A stretch of 64,000 nt of DNA. It comes from Levilactobacillus suantsaii (GTDB lineage: Bacteria; Bacillota; Bacilli; Lactobacillales; Lactobacillaceae). This document shows positions 1 to 9,173 of this stretch, piece by piece. Below the pieces are notes generated by a model. That model was given only the letters and a program-made list of their open reading frames with translations, searched no databases and was not told the origin of the DNA. The stretch is taken from NCBI RefSeq assembly GCF_004115745.1, contig NZ_QXIL01000010.1, forward strand, positions 1-64,000, given 5' to 3'. How positions within the stretch are numbered: position 1 is the stretch's first letter; every line of letters begins with the position of its first letter. A program made the position numbers and the translations under genes.

Positions 1-69
1 AAGCGAATTGACTTCGCAAATATTGTTTGGGTTTGAATAAATTCAAACCGCCCTACACATATTTGGTTT

Positions 70-97
70 GTCGAAACAATGTTCAGTTTTCAAAGGT
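70..97 (-). other. rRNA operon leader element
   Basis: On the minus strand this reads CTTTGAAAACTGAACA followed by TTTCGAC. That wording is typical of lactobacillus rRNA leaders and spacers just upstream of 16S or 23S genes. No mature rRNA sequence lies in the window, so the operon itself must start beyond base 1, reading leftward. The rest of 1-131 is AT-rich leader. The identification rests on memory of rrn leaders, not on an alignment. Confidence 0.6.
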
Positions 98-131
98 CTA
101 CTCGTTATCCGCCGAAGCAAACAACTTAATC

Positions 132-161
132 ATCATACCATTTAGCTGATATGCTTGTCAA
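132..161 (-). promoter_or_regulatory. rrn tandem promoter, proximal
   Basis: On the minus strand there is a -35 box TTGACA (161-156), an 18-base spacer and a -10 box TATGAT (137-132). It points left toward the rRNA leader and is the promoter nearest to it. Confidence 0.65.
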
Positions 162-222
162 CAAGAAGTTTGATTTGACAACGTTTCTCGCTGATTCGTC
201 ATCGCCAAGCGACAACTTAATT

Positions 223-251
223 AGAATAACATTTCGTTATCATTTCGTCAA
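223..251 (-). promoter_or_regulatory. rrn tandem promoter, middle
   Basis: On the minus strand there is a -35 box TTGACG (251-246), a 17-base spacer and a -10 box TATTCT (228-223). It has the same orientation as its two neighbours, at intervals of about 90 bases, a layout typical of strong rRNA promoters. Confidence 0.6.
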
Positions 252-310
252 CAACTAATTTCAATCATTCAAATTGGTCTAGTTAGTGACTCGTCGTGAC
301 AACGTGTATA

Positions 311-339
311 ACTATACCAAGCCTAGTCCACCACGTCAA
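311..339 (-). promoter_or_regulatory. rrn tandem promoter, distal
   Basis: On the minus strand there is a -35 box TTGACG (339-334), a 17-base spacer and a -10 box TATAGT (316-311). It is the first of three tandem leftward promoters. Together with the leader it fills the gene-free stretch 1-370. Confidence 0.6.
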
Positions 340-376
340 CCATAATTTGCAACAAATTGAAATTATTTTCAAACAC

Positions 377-418
377 GAACGCCCCGGCTGAAAACAAGTT
401 TCTTCAGCCGGGGCGTTC
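377..418 (-). terminator. terminator after MFS gene
   Basis: Perfect 16-bp inverted repeat with arms GAACGCCCCGGCTGAA (377-392) and its complement (403-418) around a 10-base loop. It lies just past the stop of the leftward MFS gene and separates it from the rrn promoters. The following minus-strand sequence is T-rich but not a clean T tract. Confidence 0.65.
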
Positions 419-462
419 GGAGAATTATCGATTATTTATCCCATGATGGTTCGTTATCATTT

Positions 463-1638
463 TTAAGACCGCCGTAAAAATCGGCTGCTCCCCAGAATTA
501 CTAGGACCACGACGCCGGCATTGACTGCCATGCACACCAGAAGCAAGCCACTATATCCAGCTGCCTGACCGATGAGCCAGCCACCAGCAACGGGACCCAA
601 GGCCTTACCCAACGATGAGAACGCGTTGACTAATCCCTGGTATTTACCTTCATTACCGATCGTGTACGCATTGATTAACGCCGGCACCCCCGGAACGTAG
701 ACGGCTTCCCCGATGGTCAGCAGGGTCATCGCCGCAAACAGTCCACCAATTTGGTGTGCCGTACTTAATAGTAGAAACGACCCACTAATGGCCACCAAGC
801 CGCCGATGATTTGCCAAGGGAGTGAGCGTAAGCGACTGACCCGCGCCATCGCACCTTGAACAAGAATCAACAACAACCCGTTATAGACCCACAAATGGCT
901 GTAAACACTCACGCTTAAGCCTAAATTTTGGATATAGATAGAAACGTTGCTCATCCATTGTGCATAAGTCCCCCACATCAGCACCAGACTAATCAACAGG
1001 ACGCCTAGGGTCAAACGGCCTAAGCGTCGGCGGTTAGTCGGTCGGTTAGCTTGCTCGGCAGAAGGGTCTGCTACCGGTTGGCCACTCACCGTTAACCGGT
1101 CAGCATAACGCTCCCATAAAATTGTCGCTAACCCGTAGCAAACCAGTAATAGGCTGAAAATGGGCCGTAAGCTTCGATGAAACAATACCCCAATACTGGC
1201 TGTCCCCACAACGAGTCCCAGATTAATGAAAATATACAGCAAATTAAAGAGTCGTCCGTTAGCCCGGCTGAGTTGGGCCGTCAGCGTCGTGATCAAGGTG
1301 AGCATCCCCCCGGTCAATAGGCCAAACACAATCAAAACGACCGGGTAGCCCCACACGTTGTTCCACCATAGCCCAACCAGTGCATCGGCAATCAATGCCA
1401 CCAGTAACGCCAGACCGACTCGTTTGACGGCGTATCGGTCCCCCAACAGACCGCCTAAATAGCCGCCCAGCACGTTGCAACCCGAATACGCCGCCAGGAT
1501 CCAGCCGCTGGTCACCAGCGACAATTGCAGATCATTATGCAGATAAATGGTCGTCAGTGGCCACATCACGCTATAGGCCGTATTGATCAATAGCCCTAAA
1601 ACGAGTAACGGCCAAACTTGGCGTCCGAGCTTCAACAT
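463..1638 (-). CDS. MFS transporter
   Basis: A 391-residue polytopic membrane protein with about 12 hydrophobic segments, the usual size of a 12-helix major facilitator transporter. Between the first helices it carries GGYLGGLLGDRYAVKR (about residues 57-72), the MFS loop 2-3 signature with acidic and basic residues, and a long basic loop near 190-207 marks the centre between the two six-helix halves. Such proteins are proton-driven drug or metabolite exporters; the substrate cannot be told from sequence. The ATG is preceded by GGAGGGG. It is monocistronic, divergent from lysS, and ends at a strong hairpin. Confidence 0.85.
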   Translation of the reverse strand: MLKLGRQVWPLLVLGLLINTAYSVMWPLTTIYLHNDLQLSLVTSGWILAAYSGCNVLGGYLGGLLGDRYAVKRVGLALLVALIADALVGLWWNNVWGYPVVLIVFGLLTGGMLTLITTLTAQLSRANGRLFNLLYIFINLGLVVGTASIGVLFHRSLRPIFSLLLVCYGLATILWERYADRLTVSGQPVADPSAEQANRPTNRRRLGRLTLGVLLISLVLMWGTYAQWMSNVSIYIQNLGLSVSVYSHLWVYNGLLLILVQGAMARVSRLRSLPWQIIGGLVAISGSFLLLSTAHQIGGLFAAMTLLTIGEAVYVPGVPALINAYTIGNEGKYQGLVNAFSSLGKALGPVAGGWLIGQAAGYSGLLLVCMAVNAGVVVLVILGSSRFLRRS

Positions 1639-1819
1639 CCCAATCCCCTCCTAACGTTAGCCATTAGCCTAACATGTTCTTTTCCGTCTGTCTAACGTCC
1701 CCAATCGTCTGTCCCGACCGCCAGGGGTTGCTTATTCGACGAAAATCGACTAAATTTAAGGGAGGTCTGGGTTCAATCGTTTTTTCAATTGAGCCACTAC
1801 TTATATAGGAGGATACAAA

Positions 1820-3331
1820 ATGGGTAACAACCAAAAGAAGAATACCGCACAACCCGATTTGAACGACCAAATGCAGGTTCGTCGCGATAAAATGGATCAT
1901 CTTCGTGAGGAAGGCATTGCCCCCTTCGGTCACCGTTTCGACCGGAGCGACAATGCTAAGTCCGTCAACGAAAAGTTCGACCAGTTCACTAAGGAAGACT
2001 TGATGGATGATAAGCACTACGTCACACTCGCGGGCCGGATCACCGGTAAACGCGGCAGTGGTAAGGCTGGCTTCATAGACTTGCTTGACCGGACGGGCGT
2101 TATCCAGGGGTACGCACGCCAGGACGAACTTGGCGAAGACACCTACGACCTCTTCAAGTCACTCGACTTAGGGGACTTCATCGGGGTCAAAGCTTACGTC
2201 ATCAAGACTAACACCGGCGCCTTAACGCTGCGGATCACGGAATTAACCTTCCTGTCCAAAGCCCTCCGGCCATTACCCGACAAGTGGCATGGCTTGACTG
2301 ATAAGGAAACCATTTACCGGAAGCGGTACTTGGATCTGATTTCTAACCGGGACAGTTTCGACCGGTTCATCAAGGTCGCTCAAATCAAGAAGGCTATTCG
2401 TGAATACTTGGACAACAACGGCTACCTCGAAGTCGACACCCCTGTCTTACAAACGGCAGCTGGTGGGGCCGAAGCCCGGCCATTCATCACCAAGTCCAAC
2501 GCTTTTGATATTCCGTTGTACCTGCGAATTGCTACGGAGCTGTACTTGAAGCGCCTGATTGTCGGCGGTTACGAAAAGGTCTACGAATTGGGCAAAGACT
2601 TCCGGAACGAGGGGACTGATGTTCGTCACAACCCCGAATTCAACATGGTCGAAGTGTATACCGCTTATACCGACTACACCGATGTCATGGACTTAACTGA
2701 AAACATCTTCCGTTACACCGCTAACAAGGTCAACGGTTCCGGTAAATTAACGTTCCAGGGCCAAGACCTCGACTTAGACCAACCCTTCAAGCGCCAACAC
2801 ATGGTCGACGCCATCAAGGAAGTCACCGGCATCGATTTCTGGCAACCAATGTCCGTTGACCAGGCTAAAAAGCTGGCTGACGACAACAACATCCATTACG
2901 AAGACTACTGGACGGTCGGCCACATCATCAACGCCTTCTTCGAAGAAAAGGTCCAAGACACCTTGACTCAACCGACGTTCATCTACGGTCACCCGGTTGA
3001 AATCTCACCGCTAGCCAAGAAGAACGCCAAGGATCCTCGATTCACTGATCGGTTCGAATTGTACATTGTCGGCAACGAATACGGTAACGCCTTTACCGAA
3101 TTGAACGACCCTATCGACCAACGGCAACGGTTCGAAGCTCAAGACGCTGAACGCAGTGCCGGAAACGAAGAAGCCCACGGCATCGATGACGATTACCTGG
3201 AAGCCATGGAATACGGCATGCCGCCTACTGGTGGTTTAGGAATCGGAATCGACCGGATGACCATGTTATTGACCGACTCGACATCCATCCGTGACGTGAT
3301 GCTCTTCCCAACCATGCGTCCGAACGACTAA
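1820..3331 (+). CDS. lysS: Lysyl-tRNA synthetase, class II
   Basis: Charges tRNA-Lys with lysine using ATP in the cytoplasm. The 503-residue length matches bacterial LysRS. An N-terminal OB-fold anticodon-binding domain (about 60-165, with [16 protein letters not shown]) is followed by the class II catalytic core. Motif 2 is visible as [14 protein letters not shown] and motif 3 as [13 protein letters not shown] near the C-terminus. The ATG follows TAGGAGGA at good spacing. murE begins 21 bases downstream, so the two are probably cotranscribed. No T-box leader is visible in the 180 bases before it. Confidence 0.97.
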   Translation: MGNNQKKNTAQPDLNDQMQVRRDKMDHLREEGIAPFGHRFDRSDNAKSVNEKFDQFTKEDLMDDKHYVTLAGRITGKRGSGKAGFIDLLDRTGVIQGYARQDELGEDTYDLFKSLDLGDFIGVKAYVIKTNTGALTLRITELTFLSKALRPLPDKWHGLTDKETIYRKRYLDLISNRDSFDRFIKVAQIKKAIREYLDNNGYLEVDTPVLQTAAGGAEARPFITKSNAFDIPLYLRIATELYLKRLIVGGYEKVYELGKDFRNEGTDVRHNPEFNMVEVYTAYTDYTDVMDLTENIFRYTANKVNGSGKLTFQGQDLDLDQPFKRQHMVDAIKEVTGIDFWQPMSVDQAKKLADDNNIHYEDYWTVGHIINAFFEEKVQDTLTQPTFIYGHPVEISPLAKKNAKDPRFTDRFELYIVGNEYGNAFTELNDPIDQRQRFEAQDAERSAGNEEAHGIDDDYLEAMEYGMPPTGGLGIGIDRMTMLLTDSTSIRDVMLFPTMRPND

Positions 3332-3352
3332 GCACGAAAAGAGGCAACTGTA

Positions 3353-4885
3353 TTGAGAGCATCCCAATTGATCACGTTGCTGCGTGAGCATGATTTGTAC
3401 CGGGGCACGACCGCCCCACTGGCCGCTGAGACCACGTTCGCTGACCTGGGTTACGATTCCCGTAAAATTGGGGCTGACGGCTTGTTCGTTTGCAAAGGGT
3501 TGAATTTTTCGTCCCAGTACCTGCAACAAGCCGTCGCCAACGGGGCCAGCGCCTATTTGGCCGAACAAGATTACCATGACCAAGTGACGGTCCCCGGCAT
3601 TTTGGTCAGTGACGTGCGCAAAGCCCTGTCGTTAGCAGCCCAATTATACTTTGGGTTCCCCCAAAACGACTTGTTCGTGATTGGGTACACCGGCACCAAA
3701 GGTAAAACCACGTCGACTTACTTGACCCACCAAATTCTCAGCCAAACGGCACCGGGCAAAGTCGCCATGTTTTCGACGATCAACCACATCATCGGTAACC
3801 GACCGGAGGACCAGTTCAAGGCCCACCTGACCACGGCGGAATCCTTCGACCTGTTCCACGAAATGCGGCAGGCCGTCGACAACGGGCAAACGATTCTGGT
3901 CATGGAAGTGGCTTCACAGGCTTACCTGTTGCACCGGGTCTACGGGTTAACCTTCGATGTGGGCATTTTCTTGAACATCTCGCCCGATCACATCGGCGTC
4001 AACGAACACCCGAATTTCGCCAACTACCTCTTATGTAAGCAACAGTTGTTGTTGAATTCGAAGGCTTGCATCATCAACGCCGACACGGCTCACTTCGACG
4101 AGGTCTATGCCGCCGCCAAAGTCTCTACCGACCCCAGTCGTATCTGGACTTACGGGGTCGACCAGGACCAGGCGACCGTCTCGATTCACCCGCAGCAAAA
4201 TACCCTGACCGCTAGTGAGTTCACCCTCACGGTCAACCCGGCAGTGAGCGAGTTGGCTTCATTAGCGGTCGACTACCACGTGTCCATGCCGGGGGATTTC
4301 AATCAGGGCAACGCTACGGCGGCCATCCTGGCAAGCTTGCTTGCCGGGGCGACCGTACCGCAGATGCAAACGGGGCTGGCCCACACGCGGGTCCCCGGTC
4401 GCATGGAATCCATCACGACCAGACACCATGGCACGGTCTACATCGACTACGCTCACGATTGGGGGAGCATGAACGCCCTGTTGCACTTCTTGCACACTCA
4501 ATTCACCGACCACCGCATCGTGGTGGTCTTGGGCAGTACCGGTGACAAGGGTGAAGACCGGCGCGAAGGCTTTGCCAAGGCCCTCAACGCTTACGCCACC
4601 GCCGCGGTGTTGACCGCTGACGATCCGGGTCACGAAGACCCGCAAGCGATCGCCGAACAAATCGATCAGCGCATCGACCACCAGGCCGTGCATACGACCT
4701 ACATCGCTGATCGTGAAGCCGCGATTCGTCACGCCATCACCCACGCGACCAACGACGATTTAGTGGTCCTCGCGGGAAAGGGTCAAGACGCCTACCAAAA
4801 GATCAACGGCGTCGACACCCCGTATGATTCTGATCCCGTGGTGGCCCACCGGGTCATCGCCAGTCTGCCTGACGAACACGCTTAA
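3353..4885 (+). CDS. murE: UDP-MurNAc-tripeptide synthetase (MurE), Lys-type
   Basis: Adds the third amino acid of the peptidoglycan stem to UDP-MurNAc-L-Ala-D-Glu. At 510 residues it has the Mur ligase order: N-terminal UDP-binding domain, central ATPase with GYTGTKGKTTST (about 104-115), and C-terminal ligase domain. The meso-DAP enzymes carry DNPR in the C-terminal recognition loop; here the loop reads DDPGHEDP, which resembles the L-lysine-adding enzymes. The start is TTG, preceded by AAAGAGG; no better ATG is available. It follows lysS closely and ends at a strong terminator. Confidence 0.93.
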   Translation: MRASQLITLLREHDLYRGTTAPLAAETTFADLGYDSRKIGADGLFVCKGLNFSSQYLQQAVANGASAYLAEQDYHDQVTVPGILVSDVRKALSLAAQLYFGFPQNDLFVIGYTGTKGKTTSTYLTHQILSQTAPGKVAMFSTINHIIGNRPEDQFKAHLTTAESFDLFHEMRQAVDNGQTILVMEVASQAYLLHRVYGLTFDVGIFLNISPDHIGVNEHPNFANYLLCKQQLLLNSKACIINADTAHFDEVYAAAKVSTDPSRIWTYGVDQDQATVSIHPQQNTLTASEFTLTVNPAVSELASLAVDYHVSMPGDFNQGNATAAILASLLAGATVPQMQTGLAHTRVPGRMESITTRHHGTVYIDYAHDWGSMNALLHFLHTQFTDHRIVVVLGSTGDKGEDRREGFAKALNAYATAAVLTADDPGHEDPQAIAEQIDQRIDHQAVHTTYIADREAAIRHAITHATNDDLVVLAGKGQDAYQKINGVDTPYDSDPVVAHRVIASLPDEHA

Positions 4886-4907
4886 CTAACCGAATTGACG
4901 TTTAACC

Positions 4908-4937
4908 AGAGCCCGAGCTTAGTCTCGGGCTCTTTTT
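4908..4937 (+). terminator. terminator after lysS-murE
   Basis: Arms AGAGCCCGAG (4908-4917) and CTCGGGCTCT (4924-4933) enclose a 6-base loop and are followed by a run of T. This is a classic intrinsic terminator. The remaining bases to 5105 hold no gene that I can see. Confidence 0.9.
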
Positions 4938-5105
4938 TGGACTTTTTTCGGTTTTAAGTTACCTGATGTTATAAAAAATATCATGGATTACGGCATATCT
5001 TGTTTTTGATGACCTCGTTGCTGAACTTTTTCGGGGTTCAGTCCCGCTTTTAGGGGCCAAGTTACGTCTAAAGCTCCTTAAATGAGTTGAATCTGAGAAT
5101 TCAGC

Positions 5106-5134
5106 TTGTAGTTTATCAGAAATGATGTTATATT
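5106..5134 (+). promoter_or_regulatory. promoter of amino acid ABC operon
   Basis: TTGTAG, a 17-base spacer, then TATATT, about 35 bases ahead of the start codon of the substrate-binding/permease gene. Confidence 0.45.
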
Positions 5135-5170
5135 TTATGACATAAGGTGCTAAGTAGGAGGTTATTCACC

Positions 5171-6607
5171 ATGAAGAAATGGCAAGTTGCCGTGATTGTG
5201 TTGCTCGCCACGTTGGGTAGTTGGGTCGGTTTAGCCACCCAAGCCCACGCCGCGAAATACACCATCGCCACGGATACGACGTTCGCCCCGTTTGAATTTC
5301 AAGTCAAGGGCGGTAAGTACAAGGGAATCGATATCGACCTGTTGCAGGCCATCGCCAAAAAGGAACACTTTACATACCAGCTGAAGGCGCTCAGTTTCAA
5401 CGCCGCCGTCCAGCAGCTTAGTGCCAATCAGGTCGATGGGGTCATCGCCGGGATGAACATCACGTCCGCCCGCAAGGCGACTTTCGACTTCTCCAAGCCC
5501 TACTATTCATCCGGGGTCGTGATGGCGGTCACCAAGGACAGTTCCGTCAAGAACTTTAAGCAGCTCAAAGGAAAAACCGTCGCCTTAAAGACTGGGACCG
5601 CCGGCGCCACGTTCGGAAAATCGATTCAGGCCAAGTACGGCTTTAAGATCAAATACTTCAACGACTCGAATACCATGTACAACGACGTTAAAGTCGGTAA
5701 TTCAGTTGCCTGCTTCGAAGATTACCCGGTCATGTCATACGGCATCAAAAACGGCATCCCGTTAAAGATCGTTTCCAAGCAACACGAGGCTGGTGACTAC
5801 GGGTTTGCCGTGAAAAAGGGTAAAAACGCCGCGTTACTTAAAAAATTCAACGCTGGGTTAGCCGCTATTAAAGCCGACGGGACCTATCAAAAGATTTTGA
5901 ACCGTTACCTGCACGCCAAGGAATCGTCCATCACCGGCGAGACCGCCAGCAGCCGGACCTTCTTCGGCTTGTTCAGTCAAAACCTCAACACCCTGGGCAA
6001 GGGGCTATGGATGACCATGGAACTGACCATCATCTCCATCATTCTGGCCACGATTCTCGGCTTGATTCTCGGAGTCTTAGGCGTCATGCCGGGGAAACTC
6101 GGTCCGGCCATCTCCAGTACCCTCATCTATATTTTCCGGGGGATGCCGTTGATGGTCCTGGCATTCTTCATTTACATCGGGATTCCCGACCTGATCGGCC
6201 ATGGGTTCAAAATCCCGGCCTTCATTGCCGGGATGATTACCCTGATGTTGAACGAAGGGGCCTATACCGGAGCCTTCGTCAAAGGGGGATTTCAAGCCGT
6301 TGATGCGGGACAAATGGAAGCGGCCCGTTCACTCGGATTACCCTACTGGAAGGCTATGCGCAAGGTCGTCATGCCCCAGGGGATTCGCATCATGATTCCA
6401 TCGTTTATCAATCAGTTCATTATTACGTTAAAGGATACGTCGATTCTGTCAGTCATCGGGATTGTCGAACTGACCCAGACCGGGACATTGATTATCGCCC
6501 GTAACTTCGAAGGGTTCAAAATTTGGCTGATGATCGCCATCATCTACCTGATCATCATCACCCTGCTGACGTGGCTGTCGAATTGGGTTCAAAGGAGGAT
6601 TAACTAA
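5171..6607 (+). CDS. Amino acid ABC transporter, fused binding protein-permease
   Basis: A 478-residue fusion of a solute-binding protein and a membrane permease, as in lactic acid bacterial glutamine/glutamate transporters of the GlnP type. A signal peptide (residues 1-27, ending THAHA-like TQAHA) precedes a type II amino acid binding domain (about 28-255, DTTFAPFEF near its start). The permease part (about 270-478) has several helices and the EAA loop [18 protein letters not shown] that contacts the ATPase. A GTG at 5147 is possible, but the ATG at 5171 follows TAGGAGG and leads straight into the signal peptide, so I chose it. The ATPase gene starts 2 bases downstream. Exact substrate is uncertain. 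Confidence 0.92.
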   Translation: MKKWQVAVIVLLATLGSWVGLATQAHAAKYTIATDTTFAPFEFQVKGGKYKGIDIDLLQAIAKKEHFTYQLKALSFNAAVQQLSANQVDGVIAGMNITSARKATFDFSKPYYSSGVVMAVTKDSSVKNFKQLKGKTVALKTGTAGATFGKSIQAKYGFKIKYFNDSNTMYNDVKVGNSVACFEDYPVMSYGIKNGIPLKIVSKQHEAGDYGFAVKKGKNAALLKKFNAGLAAIKADGTYQKILNRYLHAKESSITGETASSRTFFGLFSQNLNTLGKGLWMTMELTIISIILATILGLILGVLGVMPGKLGPAISSTLIYIFRGMPLMVLAFFIYIGIPDLIGHGFKIPAFIAGMITLMLNEGAYTGAFVKGGFQAVDAGQMEAARSLGLPYWKAMRKVVMPQGIRIMIPSFINQFIITLKDTSILSVIGIVELTQTGTLIIARNFEGFKIWLMIAIIYLIIITLLTWLSNWVQRRIN

Positions 6608-6609
6608 TC

Positions 6610-7356
6610 ATGAGTGATCATACAGTAAAGGTTCGCGTGACCGATCTACACAAAAGCTACGGCGACACCGAGGTCTTAAAGGGCCTCAACCTCGAAGTCC
6701 AAGATAACGAGGTCGTCTGCATGATTGGCCCGTCCGGGTCTGGAAAAAGTACCTTCTTGCGGTGTTTGACTGACCTGGAAATGCCGACTAAGGGCCAGGT
6801 CATTATCAACGACCACGACCTTTCCGATGCCAAGACCAATCTCAATCTGGTGCGGGAAAATATCGGCATGGTCTTTCAACACTTCAACCTTTTCCCTCAC
6901 CTCACCGTGTTGCAAAACATCACGTTGGCTCCGATTCAACTGAAGAAAATGACTCCGAGTGAAGCGGAGGCTAGCGCCCGAGAACTCTTGGCCCAGGTGG
7001 GATTAGCCGACAAGGCGGATGTGAAACCAAACTCCCTGTCCGGCGGCCAACAACAACGGGTGGCTATCGCCCGGGCACTTGCGATGCACCCCAAGATCAT
7101 GTTATTCGACGAACCCACGTCCGCTTTGGATCCCGAAATGGTCGGTGACGTGTTGGGAGTCATGAAGCAATTGGCCCAGGATGGGATGACCATGATCGTG
7201 GTGACTCACGAAATGGGCTTTGCCAAGGAAGTCGCCGACCGGGTCGTCTTTATGGCTGATGGCTTGATTCAGGAAAGTGGCACGCCAGCACACATCTTTG
7301 AACACCCGCAAAACCCACGACTCCAGGATTTCCTACAAAAAGTCATCAACGTTTAA
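6610..7356 (+). CDS. Amino acid ABC transporter ATP-binding protein
   Basis: Hydrolyses ATP to drive the upstream permease. The 248 residues show Walker [10 protein letters not shown] (about 40-48), the Q-loop MVFQHFNLF, the signature [15 protein letters not shown], Walker [15 protein letters not shown] and the switch histidine VTHEMGF. It is closest in wording to GlnQ/polar amino acid ATPases. The ATG follows AAAGGAGG-like sequence overlapping the end of the permease gene, so translation is probably coupled. It ends at a bidirectional terminator. Confidence 0.95.
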   Translation: MSDHTVKVRVTDLHKSYGDTEVLKGLNLEVQDNEVVCMIGPSGSGKSTFLRCLTDLEMPTKGQVIINDHDLSDAKTNLNLVRENIGMVFQHFNLFPHLTVLQNITLAPIQLKKMTPSEAEASARELLAQVGLADKADVKPNSLSGGQQQRVAIARALAMHPKIMLFDEPTSALDPEMVGDVLGVMKQLAQDGMTMIVVTHEMGFAKEVADRVVFMADGLIQESGTPAHIFEHPQNPRLQDFLQKVINV

Positions 7357-7375
7357 GCGCCAGCATCACGAGACT

Positions 7376-7420
7376 AAAAGACGCATCTGCAAGCTTCACT
7401 GCCTGTAGATGCGTCTTTTT
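7376..7420. terminator. bidirectional terminator
   Basis: Arms AAAAGACGCATCTGCA and TGTAGATGCGTCTTTT with a short loop, rich in A on one side and T on the other. It can serve the ABC operon on the plus strand and the convergent oxidase-like gene on the minus strand. Confidence 0.85.
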
Positions 7421-7435
7421 CAATTTCGTTTAAGT

Positions 7436-7873
7436 TTACGATTCGAACTGAAGAATCTGCTTGGAGCGACCGATCCCCGGATCGACCTTCACGTCCCCCA
7501 ATTGCAAAGCGTATACCACCAGTGTCGAGCCAATCTTATCCCAAACTTGTTGGTAGTGCGGGACGCTCTGCAAGTACAACGGTAACAAGTCCACCATGGT
7601 TTTGGTCGACCGGTGAAGTTGCACGTGACGAGCCCGCAAGTACGGGTTGCCGGGCGTCCCGTTGTCGGGCACCGTGATGATGGCCACGTCAGGATCCTGA
7701 TCATAGATGGTCACGGCCTCACTAGTTTTGACCGATGAAAAGTACAAGGTGTCGGGTTGGGACTCATCCCAGACAAAATTAACGATTTTAACGTCGGCTT
7801 GGCCCGCCAATGACGTGCCGAGCGCCAACTTATTGGTCGTGGCCTTGACCTCTTTGAACAGTGTCAGATCCAT
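7436..7873 (-). CDS. Pyridoxamine 5'-phosphate oxidase-like flavoprotein
   Basis: A 145-residue protein of the PPOX split-barrel family, which binds FMN or F420-like flavins and includes many small oxidoreductases of unknown substrate. Features seen: NFVWDESQPDTLYFSSVKTSEAVTIYDQDPDVAIITVP (as a series of beta strands, residues about 31-70) and GTPGNPYLRARHVQLHR, typical of the barrel. The length is that of the single-domain members. The ATG follows GAAGGGA at slightly long spacing. It stands alone, convergent with the ABC operon. True PdxH activity is unlikely; the substrate is not inferable. Confidence 0.7.
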   Translation of the reverse strand: MDLTLFKEVKATTNKLALGTSLAGQADVKIVNFVWDESQPDTLYFSSVKTSEAVTIYDQDPDVAIITVPDNGTPGNPYLRARHVQLHRSTKTMVDLLPLYLQSVPHYQQVWDKIGSTLVVYALQLGDVKVDPGIGRSKQILQFES

Positions 7874-7963
7874 CAGACGAAACTTCCCTTCATTGCTTTA
7901 GATTAGACTTTAAGTGTACCACAACCACCGGCAACCACGGGAACGTTTGTTCATAATTTTACC

Positions 7964-8926
7964 CTACCGTCGACGCCGTTTGCGACTAAAGGCCGGCCGC
8001 TTACCGCGGTGCTTGACGGTCTTCAACTGTTGATCGGTCGCAAAGAGTTCTCGACCTAACGTTGGGTGGGTCCGCAGATACGACTGGGTGAATTGGTCCA
8101 CGGCCGCTTTATCTTGGATGTCGATACCTTCGCGTTGCATGGCCGTCGTGACCTGGTCGAAGAAGGCTTCCATCTTAGGATCATACATGGTGACTAGCGC
8201 CGTGTGATGAGTCCGCACCCACTCAATCAAATCCTGAGCATGCGGCAATCCGTCATCACTAGCCGCCAAGTAACTAAAGAGTTCGGTCAACGCAAACGGA
8301 ATCAGCTGATACAGCCCCGCCACACGTTGTTCTTTAGCTAGTAAGTGGGTAAATGGCCCAAACATCACGGCGGATAAAGCATCGGTTTGCCACTCCGTCA
8401 CCGATAGATGTTTACCTGTCAAGAGAAGTTCAGCCACCGCGTGGACGATATCACCAAAGTAACGTTGGTCAGTGGTACTCAGGTTAGCCACCTGCGGCAT
8501 TCGTTGCATGTCCTGGACCCAGCCCTCCACTTCGGCGACCACGTTTTCGTAGGCGTGCTGCTCCTGGTTGACCTCAGTGGCCGCGTGTTTTTCGACCAAT
8601 TGGGGCCGGGCTGCCGTCAAAGCTTGTTTCAAAGCCGGCCAATCACGACCGACTTGGGGTTTGAGGTAGGCACTAAGTACCGGGACCACCGCCACAAAGT
8701 AGTTATGCGGTTGCTCGACGCTCAGGGGTAAAGCGGTCAACGCCGCCGTGAGCCCCGTGGGTGTCCACGCCCGGGTGCTACCCGTCGTTTGTTGGTAAAC
8801 GTGTAAAAAGTCGGTCAAAATTTGGGCCGCATAAGTTTGTTGGTTCTTAGACAACCGTGCTAACCGTTCCGGCGTCAAAAATTCGGCCGGGGTTAAGGGT
8901 GTCGTTGTCGGATCAGTTTCTGTCAT
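7964..8926 (-). CDS. Hypothetical protein with basic C-terminus
   Basis: Not recognised. The 320 residues are mostly alpha-helical in appearance, soluble, with no signal peptide or membrane segment. The N-terminus is rich in Thr and Pro (residues 1-20), and the protein ends in a strongly basic tail (KRPAFSRKRRRR) that could contact nucleic acid or acidic surfaces. The ATG follows AAGGGGA. Codon use looks like that of its neighbours. It stands alone and is divergent from the thiolase gene. Confidence 0.75.
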   Translation of the reverse strand: MTETDPTTTPLTPAEFLTPERLARLSKNQQTYAAQILTDFLHVYQQTTGSTRAWTPTGLTAALTALPLSVEQPHNYFVAVVPVLSAYLKPQVGRDWPALKQALTAARPQLVEKHAATEVNQEQHAYENVVAEVEGWVQDMQRMPQVANLSTTDQRYFGDIVHAVAELLLTGKHLSVTEWQTDALSAVMFGPFTHLLAKEQRVAGLYQLIPFALTELFSYLAASDDGLPHAQDLIEWVRTHHTALVTMYDPKMEAFFDQVTTAMQREGIDIQDKAAVDQFTQSYLRTHPTLGRELFATDQQLKTVKHRGKRPAFSRKRRRR

Positions 8927-9173
8927 GACTACAATTCCCCTTATCTAAATAGACTCGCCACCACGCAGGTCCGGTGATATCTCAACACCCAACGTGGTCG
9001 TGTTTCCTGGTCCCCATTATACGCGGTCGCCTCACTTTTGCCCAATCTACTCCGCTTCGGCTGGTAAAGAAAGCCCTAAATCGGGGGCCTTTCCGAGGAT
9101 TTTTCAAGACAAACGCGGCCAAGTCAGTTATATTAGAGTTTCGGAAACTTATCGGAAAGGAAGACTAATACTA

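Noticed and set aside
1639-1819. T-box leader ahead of lysS
   Set aside because: The gap is short, and neither the T-box sequence nor the typical terminator/antiterminator pair could be found.
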